DNA from: an uncultured Pseudomonadota bacterium
Lineage (GTDB): Bacteria > Myxococcota > UBA796
Direction of reading: 5' to 3'
DNA length: 16,541 nt
NCBI GenBank assembly: GCA_913040875.1
Contig: CAJWHX010000020.1
Span: 1-16,541 of the forward strand
Shown: in pieces, positions 7,763 through 13,878 of the stretch
How the letters are laid out: every line of letters starts with the position of its first letter
Position numbering within the stretch: the first letter of the stretch is position 1
Notes under the pieces: model-generated
Database searches by the model: none
What the model saw: the letters and a program-made list of their open reading frames with translations, nothing else
Told to the model about the DNA's origin: nothing
Program-made: the position numbers and the translations under genes

Positions 7763-8200
7763 ATGAGCACAACTGACTACACCACAGATCTAGAAACATT
7801 AAAAGAATCTTTGAATCAACTCAATAAAAACGAGTTGGACTTAAGCAGTGCTATGCAAACCTATCAGCGAGGTTTACAACATCACGAACAATGTGTAAAT
7901 ACATTGACCGCGCTGGAAAAGAGTATTGAGAACAGTATTGAGAACAGTGAATGTACATCCAATGTCGTTGATTTTCGACTGGAAGATATCTTCGCCTCTC
8001 TAGAGAATATCGAACAATCGATAGAGTCTCTTCCAGAAACCAATCTTGAGAGTTGTCTTGAACTGTTGATCCAGGCAGAACATCTACTGCAAGCTGGATA
8101 CCACCAGCTAGAACTCGCAACGGATACATTAAACAATACTGGTGAAAAGAGCATTGGTTCAAGAACTCTATCTGGAACAGATGAGGTGCATCGTGTTTGA
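7763..8200 (+). CDS. xseB: Exodeoxyribonuclease VII small subunit-like protein with two XseB-like halves
   Basis: XseB forms exonuclease VII with XseA, degrading single-stranded DNA in the cytosol. Residues 7-57 match the short XseB helical hairpin: an L..L...L..L register, the ELDLSSAMQTYQRGLQ segment equivalent to the family's 'L.LEEAL..YE.G', then QCVNTLTALEKSIE. The protein is 145 residues, about twice the usual 60-85. Residues 71-124 look like a second, diverged copy (FRLEDIFASLENIEQSIES, then LESCLELLIQAEHLLQAGYHQLELA). A 12-nt tandem duplication encodes the hinge between the halves. No xseA is in the window. The gene leads a nine-gene run, and its last 8 nt overlap the preferred tonB start. 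The first half is a good match; the second half is my own alignment by eye. Confidence 0.7.
   Translation: MSTTDYTTDLETLKESLNQLNKNELDLSSAMQTYQRGLQHHEQCVNTLTALEKSIENSIENSECTSNVVDFRLEDIFASLENIEQSIESLPETNLESCLELLIQAEHLLQAGYHQLELATDTLNNTGEKSIGSRTLSGTDEVHRV
7922..7948 (+). repeat. 12-nt tandem repeat in xseB
   Basis: AGTATTGAGAAC occurs twice in perfect tandem (7922-7945), followed by a partial third copy (7946-7948). In frame it gives the repeated residues SIEN, at the hinge between the two XseB-like halves. Probably replication slippage. Confidence 0.9.
8183..8188 (+). promoter_or_regulatory. Ribosome binding site deciding the tonB start
   Basis: GAGGTG sits 4 nt before a GTG at 8193, and its GAGG core is 6 nt before it. 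This site overlaps the alternative ATG at 8181, which has only a weak GGA upstream, so the GTG is preferred. Confidence 0.5.
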
Positions 8201-8945
8201 TAATGTTGGTAAAGGAAATGCCGAAACCACCAAGAGACAGGCTGGATCTCTACTGACCTCCATATTGATCAATGGTGGACTTCTTTTTGGACTTGCATGG
8301 TGTGGAAATGAAGTCGTAGAAGAAACTTTGGAAGATGAACCTGTTGAGATTACTCTGTTTGAATCAGCTCCCCCGCCCCCTCCTCCTCCACCACCTCCTG
8401 GTGGAGGCAAGAAGCCAAAGAAGACCAAGAAAAAGGAAAAACCCAAAGAGGTTGAACCGGAACCTGAAGAAGTTGAACCAGATCCGGAACAAATAGAAGA
8501 GCCTGAAGAAGAACCGGAACCAGAGGAAGTGCCCGAAGAAGAGCCTGAAGAAGAAGGCGAAGAAGGCGGCATGGAAGGTGGACAAGAAGGCGGCGTCGTT
8601 GGTGGTGTCGTTGGTGGCGTCGTCGGTGGCGTACTTGGTGGTCAGCTGGGCTCAAACGGATTTAGCTCTGTGCATTGGTCGGATGTCAAGATTAAGCGTC
8701 GGGTAACACCCAAAATGCCTCAAGCGGCAAAAGCGTTGAATATCACAGAAGAAACCTGTCAAGTTCGATTTTACATCAATGAAAAGGGCGTCCCTGAAAA
8801 AATTGATGTACTAAAATGCTCGAAAATCTTTCATGCATCGTTGATGGAAGCCGCTGAAAAATGGCGCTTCTACCCTATGCGTTCTGCAAGCAATAAAAAA
8901 GTGAAGGCCACATTCATTTTGAATGTAAAGTTCCGCTTAAATTAA
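8193..8945 (+). CDS. tonB: TonB-like energy transducer
   Basis: Periplasm-spanning protein that passes energy from the ExbB/ExbD proton channel to outer-membrane partners. From a GTG start it has 250 residues beginning VFDNVGKG, like the MFD..V start of myxobacterial TonB proteins. One membrane segment lies at about 18-37. Then come ten consecutive prolines (60-69), a Lys-rich patch (KKPKKTKKKEK), a long Pro/Glu acidic stretch, and a Gly/Val repeat (GGVV units). The C-terminal TonB domain (about 165-250) has TPKMPQAAKALNI, a VRFYINEKGVPEKIDVLKCS strand pair and the hallmark AAEKWRFYPM. ATG codons at 8181 and 8142 are in frame but have poorer ribosome sites and would overlap xseB further. It sits directly before exbB. 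Which receptor it serves is unknown. Confidence 0.88.
   Translation: MFDNVGKGNAETTKRQAGSLLTSILINGGLLFGLAWCGNEVVEETLEDEPVEITLFESAPPPPPPPPPPGGGKKPKKTKKKEKPKEVEPEPEEVEPDPEQIEEPEEEPEPEEVPEEEPEEEGEEGGMEGGQEGGVVGGVVGGVVGGVLGGQLGSNGFSSVHWSDVKIKRRVTPKMPQAAKALNITEETCQVRFYINEKGVPEKIDVLKCSKIFHASLMEAAEKWRFYPMRSASNKKVKATFILNVKFRLN
8592..8642 (+). repeat. 12-nt-period Gly-Val repeat in tonB
   Basis: Four imperfect 12-nt units (consensus GGCGTCGTTGGT) plus a trailing GGT encode GGVV GGVV GGVV GGVL. The repeat lies between the acidic stretch and the C-terminal domain and probably forms a flexible linker that can change length by slippage. Confidence 0.85.
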
Positions 8946-8972
8946 CCCAATCATTATTTTTCTGAGGTTGAA

Positions 8973-10031
8973 ATGCTCCTTCGTACTGTTTCCATAATTG
9001 GTTTACTTTCCTTTTCCATGTTGGCTTATGCCCAAGATCCAGCTGTCACTCCAGCTGCGGATCCAGTCAACACCGCAGCCCCCGCCCCGGCTGAAAACGC
9101 TGCCCCCTCCACACCGGATGCAACATCCGGTGTAGGAAGTGCTGAGGGAACGCCTGAAAGCACTGGCGACGCAACAAATGCTGCACCGGCTGAAGGTACT
9201 GAGCCTACTGAACCTACAGATGGTACAGCCGCACCTGCTGACGGAACCACGACAGCACAAGAGCCGGTCAAGCAAGAACCGGTAGTACAAGAGCCTGTCG
9301 CAACAGAACCTGCGGCTGAAGATGGTGGGCACAGTGGAGGTCACTCTGGTCAGTTCACCATTGAAGAAATGTGGACCCAGTCTAGTGGTCCAGTCCGAAT
9401 TGTTCTTGGAACATTGCTATTCATGTTGGTAGCTGCGATGGGTGTAGGCTTAGAACGCCTCATCACACTTGGCAGTGCGCGTTCTCAATCTCGAAAACTA
9501 GCCGTTGAAGTTGGAGCGTTACTGACAGGAAAAGACGGTAAAATGAAAGAAGCATTGGCTGTATGTGCTCGCGACGACATGGCTAAAAGTTATTTGGGCC
9601 ATTTGTTGGCCGCTGGGCTCAAAGAGTTTGAATCTCGTGAAGACGAATACGGTATTGATGCTGTTGAGCGAGCGATTGAAAAGAACGCCATCACTGAGAC
9701 TGCCGCTCTAAACAAGGGGCTCAATATTCTCGCAACGGTTGGTTCAACAGCCCCCTTTGTTGGACTGGTGGGAACCATTTTCGGAATTATCAATGCATTC
9801 GGTCAGATTGGTGCAGAAGGTGGTGCGGACTTAACAACCCTTGCACCGGCAATTGGGGAAGCGTTGATTACAACGGCCTTTGGAATTATCGTTGCGATTG
9901 TCGGTGTATGGTTGTTCAACTATTTTACGGCAATGATTGGAAGTATCACAAACGATATGGCAGAATCATCACAAGAACTCGTAGACTGGTGCCACAAACG
10001 CATTCGTCCCGATATGAAAAGTGCCAAGTAA
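8973..10031 (+). CDS. exbB: ExbB/TolQ/MotA-family proton channel with long secreted N-terminal extension
   Basis: Inner-membrane channel subunit that uses the proton gradient to drive TonB-type machines. The 352-residue protein begins with a signal peptide ending LAYA (cleavage likely after residue 20). A low-complexity stretch of about 100 residues follows, rich in Pro, Ala, Thr and Glu (21-117) with QEPV/EPV repeats, then HSGGHSG. The channel core has membrane segments at about 141-160, 253-277 and 294-319. It includes the family signatures GSTAPFVGLVGTIFGIINAF and LAPAIGEALITTAFGIIVAI, where the conserved threonines and prolines line the channel. GAGG lies 5 nt before the ATG. It follows tonB by 27 nt and precedes two exbD genes, so it is the single channel gene of the cassette. 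TolQ or an Agl motor subunit are the alternative names. Confidence 0.92.
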   Translation: MLLRTVSIIGLLSFSMLAYAQDPAVTPAADPVNTAAPAPAENAAPSTPDATSGVGSAEGTPESTGDATNAAPAEGTEPTEPTDGTAAPADGTTTAQEPVKQEPVVQEPVATEPAAEDGGHSGGHSGQFTIEEMWTQSSGPVRIVLGTLLFMLVAAMGVGLERLITLGSARSQSRKLAVEVGALLTGKDGKMKEALAVCARDDMAKSYLGHLLAAGLKEFESREDEYGIDAVERAIEKNAITETAALNKGLNILATVGSTAPFVGLVGTIFGIINAFGQIGAEGGADLTTLAPAIGEALITTAFGIIVAIVGVWLFNYFTAMIGSITNDMAESSQELVDWCHKRIRPDMKSAK

Positions 10032-10052
10032 TCCCTACCGGAGATTTGAATC

Positions 10053-10484
10053 ATGGGAATGAATGCTGGAGGCAATAAAGGTGGCCCTATGGGAGACATC
10101 AACGTCACACCCCTCGTGGATGTGGTATTGGTTCTCCTCATCATTTTTATGGTGGTCACTCAGATGCTGCAAAGTGGTGTCGAAGTTAAGCTACCCAATG
10201 CGCGAACGACCACTTCCGTTCAGGATGTCGGCCAGCACTTGGTAATCTCCATTCGCCCCCCTTTAAAAAACAAAACTGAACCGCGCATGTATGTCGATCG
10301 TTTACAAAGTAGCAAAGACATGCTCGTCAGCGATATCAATGATGCCTATGCGGACAACCCATCCAGATCCATTTTGGTGAAAGGTGCAAAAGATTTGCGG
10401 TGGAAAGAAGCATACTCCGTTTTACAGACCATCAGCGAGGGTGGCATGACCACCATGCTCCTAGCGACGGAAAAGGAGGAGTAA
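10053..10484 (+). CDS. exbD: ExbD/TolR-family protein, first copy
   Basis: Single-span inner-membrane partner of ExbB with a periplasmic domain. The 143-residue protein has a short Gly-rich cytosolic tail, then GDINVTPLVDVVLVLLIIFMVVT. D23 in this segment is the conserved proton-carrying aspartate. The periplasmic domain (about 45-140) has a VEVKLPNA segment, a strand ILVKGAKDL and a closing helix with LQTISEGG, as in TolR/ExbD. An odd point is the basic, Pro-rich loop IRPPLKNKTEP. CGGAG lies 9 nt before the ATG. The stop codon overlaps the start of the second exbD by one base (TAATG). Confidence 0.92.
   Translation: MGMNAGGNKGGPMGDINVTPLVDVVLVLLIIFMVVTQMLQSGVEVKLPNARTTTSVQDVGQHLVISIRPPLKNKTEPRMYVDRLQSSKDMLVSDINDAYADNPSRSILVKGAKDLRWKEAYSVLQTISEGGMTTMLLATEKEE
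10473..10479 (+). promoter_or_regulatory. Strong ribosome binding site of the second exbD
   Basis: AAGGAGG ends 4 nt before the ATG at 10484 and lies inside the end of the first exbD. It selects this ATG over in-frame upstream codons that would read back into the first exbD. Confidence 0.65.
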
Positions 10485-11020
10485 TGGGAAAAAAGAAGAA
10501 AAAGAGTAGCATTCTTCAACAAGAATCGAAAGGGGCTGTTGGAGATATCAATGTCACTCCGTTGATCGACATCGTGTTGGTTCTTCTGATCATTTACATG
10601 GTGGTAACCCCTGTAATGACGCATCAAATGGACATCAACCTTCCAGAGAAAACCGAAACGGTACCGGAGGAGAACGTCCCGACAGAGCAACTCCTTGTTG
10701 CCTCTTGTGAAGATGGAACATATACATTCAATCGAAAGGCTCTAGAACTAGGCCCCATCACCGATTCTCTGAGAAAAAAGATTTTGAAGAAGAGAGCGGC
10801 CGGCGAAAAGCCCGTTGTGTTCGTAGATGCACATCCTGAAGCCGGATACGCAGCGGTTGTCAAACTGATGGATGCAGTTCGAGATGCTGGAAATCAAGCC
10901 AATGTCAAAGTCAAAATTGGATTGGCTTCTTTAAAGGAAGTAGAAGACTTCGTGGCCTGTACAGCACCCGCACCAAAAACGGACGCATTGGTTGCCCCTG
11001 CAGCCGAAGGTGCACTGTGA
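10484..11020 (+). CDS. exbD: ExbD/TolR-family protein, second copy
   Basis: A second, distinct ExbD/TolR of 178 residues. It has a very basic cytosolic start (GKKKKKSS), then GDINVTPLIDIVLVLLIIYMVVTP with the proton-carrying aspartate at D29. The periplasmic domain contains MDINLPEKTETVPEE, a strand TYTFNRKALEL, KPVVFVDAHPEAGYAAVVKLMDAVRDAG and a terminal Ala/Pro-rich tail of about 25 residues (TAPAPKTDALVAPAAEGAL). It differs clearly from the first copy beyond the membrane segment, so this is not a recent duplicate. Two ExbD-type proteins beside one ExbB-type channel protein recall the AglR-AglQ-AglS gliding motor of Myxococcus. They also occur in TonB clusters of Gram-negative bacteria. The start overlaps the upstream stop, and its own stop overlaps the GTG of ispA (GTGA). 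Confidence 0.9.
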   Translation: MGKKKKKSSILQQESKGAVGDINVTPLIDIVLVLLIIYMVVTPVMTHQMDINLPEKTETVPEENVPTEQLLVASCEDGTYTFNRKALELGPITDSLRKKILKKRAAGEKPVVFVDAHPEAGYAAVVKLMDAVRDAGNQANVKVKIGLASLKEVEDFVACTAPAPKTDALVAPAAEGAL

Positions 11021-11859
11021 GCCCATTCTCTCTTGAACGGTGGAGTACACCACATAGAGAGACGTTACTCGATCGCTTACGAACCTGCTTTTCATCAGAG
11101 GACAGTGCTCTGCACAATGCTTGTCTCTACCCTATTGAAACTGGGGGTAAACGTATACGCCCACTCTTTCTCTTTGCTGGATTGGAAGCTCTGGGACACA
11201 CTGTAGAAGACGATGCCTATACGGCTGCGGCAGCAGTTGAACTGATTCACACCTACTCTCTTGTTCATGACGACTTACCATGCATGGACGATGATGACTT
11301 TCGTCATGGCAAACCAACCGTACACAAACAGTACAACGAAGGGATTGCTGTACTAGTAGGCGATGCATTGCTAACTAAGGCCTTTGAGGTCCTCGCCTCC
11401 GTTCAACGTGCACACGTTCCATCTCTCATTCGGCTTCTGGGAAAAGCGGCTGGCAGTGTTGGAATGATTGGTGGTCAGAGCTTAGACATTGGCTTTGAAG
11501 GCCCTGTAGAATCGCTTGAACGACTGACGTTGTTGCATCGACGCAAAACAGGTGCACTCATCGAAGTATCCTTAGCAATGGCTGCAGTACTTGGATCGGC
11601 CTCTCTTGCAGAAACCGAGGCTTTAACAACGTTTGGGAAGCACATTGGTCTAGCGTTTCAACTCGCAGATGACATCTTAGATGCAGAAGAGGATGCAGAA
11701 GAGGATGGTCCTCCAAGCTTTGTAAAACTGTTGGGTGAGTCAGAAACGAATGCTGCTGCTCATCATGCAATGACGTCAGCACTCGAGGCCTTAAAAGCAC
11801 TCCAGAGCCCTACTGCACTCAAAGTCCTTGCTGAGTTCACTGTACAGAGAACCCATTAA
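11017..11859 (+). CDS. ispA: Polyprenyl (farnesyl/geranylgeranyl) diphosphate synthase
   Basis: Condenses dimethylallyl and isopentenyl diphosphate into short prenyl diphosphates in the cytosol, for quinone and lipid-carrier synthesis. The 280-residue protein has GGKRIRP (43-49), the first Asp-rich motif DDLPCMDDDD (85-94) with following RHGKPT, GDALL (115-119), GGQSLD (152-157), KTG (177-179), and the second Asp-rich motif DDILD (218-222). The two extra residues between the first-motif aspartates fit bacterial short-chain synthases. After DDILD the protein is unusual: a 12-nt duplication gives AEEDAEEDG, and the usual basic 'LGK......GK.TYP' stretch is shortened to DGPPSF. The protein is slightly short for the family (about 295-300). 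The GTG start at 11017 overlaps the exbD stop by 4 nt. It probably works, but the altered metal-binding loop should be checked. Confidence 0.9.
   Translation: MSPFSLERWSTPHRETLLDRLRTCFSSEDSALHNACLYPIETGGKRIRPLFLFAGLEALGHTVEDDAYTAAAAVELIHTYSLVHDDLPCMDDDDFRHGKPTVHKQYNEGIAVLVGDALLTKAFEVLASVQRAHVPSLIRLLGKAAGSVGMIGGQSLDIGFEGPVESLERLTLLHRRKTGALIEVSLAMAAVLGSASLAETEALTTFGKHIGLAFQLADDILDAEEDAEEDGPPSFVKLLGESETNAAAHHAMTSALEALKALQSPTALKVLAEFTVQRTH
11680..11707 (+). repeat. 12-nt tandem repeat in ispA
   Basis: GATGCAGAAGAG occurs twice in perfect tandem (11680-11703) and continues into a partial GATG. It encodes DAEE DAEE immediately after the catalytic DDIL and so adds acidic residues next to the second Mg-binding motif. 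Confidence 0.9.
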
Positions 11860-11884
11860 GCATCACTCGAGGATCAAAGATCAA

Positions 11885-12616
11885 ATGGCCAAAATGCGAT
11901 TGGATCAACTCTTGATGGAACGTGGATTGGTTCCAAACTTAAGCAAAGCACAAGCCCTGATTCAGCTTGGAAAGGTGTTGGTCAATGAGGTGGTGATTGA
12001 AAAGTCCGGTACCCAGGTCAAACCAGATGTCACAATAAGAATGCGCGGTGAAAATCTACGATTTGTCTCTAGAGGTGGAGAGAAGTTAGACGGAGCTATC
12101 AATCACTTCAAGATTGACTGCACAGGAATGGTCGCTGCAGATATTGGCGCCAGCACCGGTGGTTTTACTGATTGTCTATTGCAAAGAAATGTGGCTAAGG
12201 TATATGCCATCGATGTTGGGTATGGACAGCTAGCATGGACAATAAGGCAAGACTCGAGAGTTGTGGTGATGGAACGTTGCAACGCAAGACATTTAGAATC
12301 GCTCCCTGAACCCATCGATTTAATTGTTGGCGATGTATCCTTCATATCCATCACAAAAATATTACCGGCCATGAAACGAATCGCAGCCCCAAATGCATTG
12401 GGTCTGCTTCTGATTAAACCTCAATTTGAGGTCGGACGCAATGATACTGTAGATGGATTGGTCAAAGATCCTACAATCCGGCAAGAAGCCATTGATCGTG
12501 TCACGACGGAATTTGAAGGAGCAGGATGCAAGATTGTCGGACATGTTCGTTCTTCGCTCGCCGGTGCTAAGAAAGGAAATGTAGAGGAATTGGTGTGTCT
12601 ACACTTTCCGGGCTAA
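11885..12616 (+). CDS. tlyA: TlyA-family rRNA 2'-O-methyltransferase
   Basis: TlyA proteins methylate ribose 2'-OH groups of 16S and/or 23S rRNA using S-adenosylmethionine; they were once called hemolysins. The 243-residue protein has an N-terminal S4 RNA-binding domain (about 4-60: RLDQLLMERGLVPNLSKAQ, then GKVLVN), the linker SRGGEKLDGAI (62-72), and an FtsJ-like methyltransferase domain. The latter shows motif I ADIGASTGGFTD (85-96), IDVGYGQLAW (109-118), GDVSFIS (149-155) and the family signature KPQFEVGR (178-185). The start at 11885 begins the S4 domain cleanly; the nearest purine-rich site, GAGG at 11869-11872, is 12 nt away, a longer spacing than ideal. In-frame TTG at 11828 would extend into ispA and is unlikely. 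Position next to ispA is the usual one for tlyA, but the dxs gene commonly between them is missing. Confidence 0.93.
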   Translation: MAKMRLDQLLMERGLVPNLSKAQALIQLGKVLVNEVVIEKSGTQVKPDVTIRMRGENLRFVSRGGEKLDGAINHFKIDCTGMVAADIGASTGGFTDCLLQRNVAKVYAIDVGYGQLAWTIRQDSRVVVMERCNARHLESLPEPIDLIVGDVSFISITKILPAMKRIAAPNALGLLLIKPQFEVGRNDTVDGLVKDPTIRQEAIDRVTTEFEGAGCKIVGHVRSSLAGAKKGNVEELVCLHFPG

Positions 12617-12622
12617 GGATAC

Positions 12623-12988
12623 ATGATGTTCTATTTATGGCTTAGTATTTTACTGGGGTGTACAACACCACCAGCCAACACTCCGCTACCAACATCTGCG
12701 CTTGAAGTTGAATCTTGGTTACAAACTTCTCGAAAAATACGCTACACTTTTGACATCAATGTACAGTGGCAAGGCTGGGTACTACACTCTTCGAATCCAG
12801 AACAGATTGCGATTGCGCTATTCGAATCCACTTCATCTCCGACGTCCAATCAATGGAGCGACTGTATACGAACGCATCCAGGTCCTCCAAGCCTGTGGTT
12901 GAGTTCCACTGTTGACACGTTGACGCTCACTGAACGGTATGCCAGTCAACTTGACGACACCCTCCCTATTGTTCAGGTACAGTGCTGA
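12623..12988 (+). CDS. Small predicted lipoprotein, function unknown
   Basis: A 121-residue protein starting with a short hydrophobic signal and a lipobox-like LLGC with the cysteine at residue 13, so it is probably lipidated and membrane-anchored. The mature part begins with a Pro/Thr-rich linker and then a small mixed domain containing WLQTSRKIRYTFDINVQWQGWVL and further Ser/Thr-rich sequence. Three Cys remain, one of them the last residue. No family was recognised. AAGGA at 12615-12619 is 3 nt before the first ATG (12623) and 6 nt before the second (12626), so the second may be the true start. The stop overlaps the next ATG by one base (TGATG). Codon-level coupling to tlyA and the phosphoesterase supports it being a real gene. 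Confidence 0.65.
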   Translation: MMFYLWLSILLGCTTPPANTPLPTSALEVESWLQTSRKIRYTFDINVQWQGWVLHSSNPEQIAIALFESTSSPTSNQWSDCIRTHPGPPSLWLSSTVDTLTLTERYASQLDDTLPIVQVQC

Positions 12989-13878
12989 TGTCTCTACTAC
13001 ATCACCTCAACATTATGCGACGGGCAAAGGGCAACGGCGATCTCTTTCCCAGCGTTGGACAACAAACACAACCTGCACCGTCTGGAAGTTCTGAACACCC
13101 CATCGGCGGAAATCTCTGGTCCCGATTGACCAAAGAAGTCATGTGGTTTCGCCACACCACACACACCGTAGAATTGCTTAATTGGCCCAGTATGCACATC
13201 GTTCACCTTACCGACGTACACATTCGTGATGAAGGTCCATTTTTAGATCGGGTCATCTCTGAGGTCAGTGGTTTGACGCCAGATCTGATTGTACTCACAG
13301 GGGATCTCATTACAAAAGGATGGACTGATAGAGCGATCGATCGATTTCTTTGCGCTTTGGCAGATGTTCCAAAAGTAGCCATCCTAGGAAACTGGGAACA
13401 TTGGGTCGTCGGTAATATTGTCGACTGGCGACACCGACTGGACCGATTTGGAATCCGCTTGCTCGTTGATGAAATACACGCACTCTGTATCAACGGAATA
13501 GACCTTCAGATTATCGGAACAGACGATCACCTAGCAGGTAATAGCAATCCGGCTATGCTGTGTGCTCATCTTGTAGATACCCATGAACCTCCTCCAACCT
13601 TATGCCTGACGCATTCACCCGCGCACTTTGATTCGCTACATCCCTATCCCCTCGATTTAATCCTCGCGGGTCATGCTCACGGTGGACAAATTCGGATTCC
13701 CAAGCTTGGAGCTTTGTGGGTGCCAAAGGGAACCAAAGAATATGTGGCAGGCTGGTATACACAAGACAAATCTCATCTCTTTGTCTCGAGAGGTATGGGC
13801 TGGTCTGTTGCTCCCATTCGGTGGCGTTGTCCTCCGGAGATTGCCCACATATTCATCAATCCGAAGCAAACGCCTTAA
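12988..13878 (+). CDS. Calcineurin-like metallophosphoesterase (YaeI/YkuE/LpxG-like group)
   Basis: Two-metal phosphoesterase of the group that includes YkuE, YaeI and LpxG, which act on phospholipid or lipid A intermediates. The 296-residue protein shows HLTDVHI (73-79; D76, H78), TGDLITKG (104-111; D106), GNWEHW (134-139; N135), LTHSPAHFD (207-215; H209) and LAGHAHGGQIRIP (226-238; H229, H231), followed by the family-typical VSRGMGWSVAPIRW. The histidine that usually follows GN is a tryptophan here. Residues 1-65 are a polar, Pro/Ser-containing extension with no membrane anchor, unlike many relatives. Start taken at ATG 12988, which overlaps the upstream stop; a GTG at 12982 would add two residues. 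Substrate cannot be assigned; lipid A or phospholipid processing is only inference from relatives. Confidence 0.85.
   Translation: MSLLHHLNIMRRAKGNGDLFPSVGQQTQPAPSGSSEHPIGGNLWSRLTKEVMWFRHTTHTVELLNWPSMHIVHLTDVHIRDEGPFLDRVISEVSGLTPDLIVLTGDLITKGWTDRAIDRFLCALADVPKVAILGNWEHWVVGNIVDWRHRLDRFGIRLLVDEIHALCINGIDLQIIGTDDHLAGNSNPAMLCAHLVDTHEPPPTLCLTHSPAHFDSLHPYPLDLILAGHAHGGQIRIPKLGALWVPKGTKEYVAGWYTQDKSHLFVSRGMGWSVAPIRWRCPPEIAHIFINPKQTP
13875..13878. other. Shared convergent stop codons (TTAA)
   Basis: The plus-strand phosphoesterase ends with TAA at 13876-13878, and the minus-strand tamB ends with TAA read from 13877 to 13875. The 4-nt palindrome TTAA therefore supplies both stops, leaving no room between the genes for a terminator. 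Confidence 0.95.

Noticed and set aside
8168..8572. Minus-strand Ser/Gly-rich 134-codon open frame opposite tonB
   Set aside because: It is only the complement of the proline and acidic repeats of tonB; low complexity and no start signals.
8193..11020. Horizontally acquired island containing the motor cassette
   Set aside because: No integrase, direct repeats or tRNA borders were seen, base usage looks like that of the neighbours by eye, and the gene junctions overlap, which argues against recent insertion.
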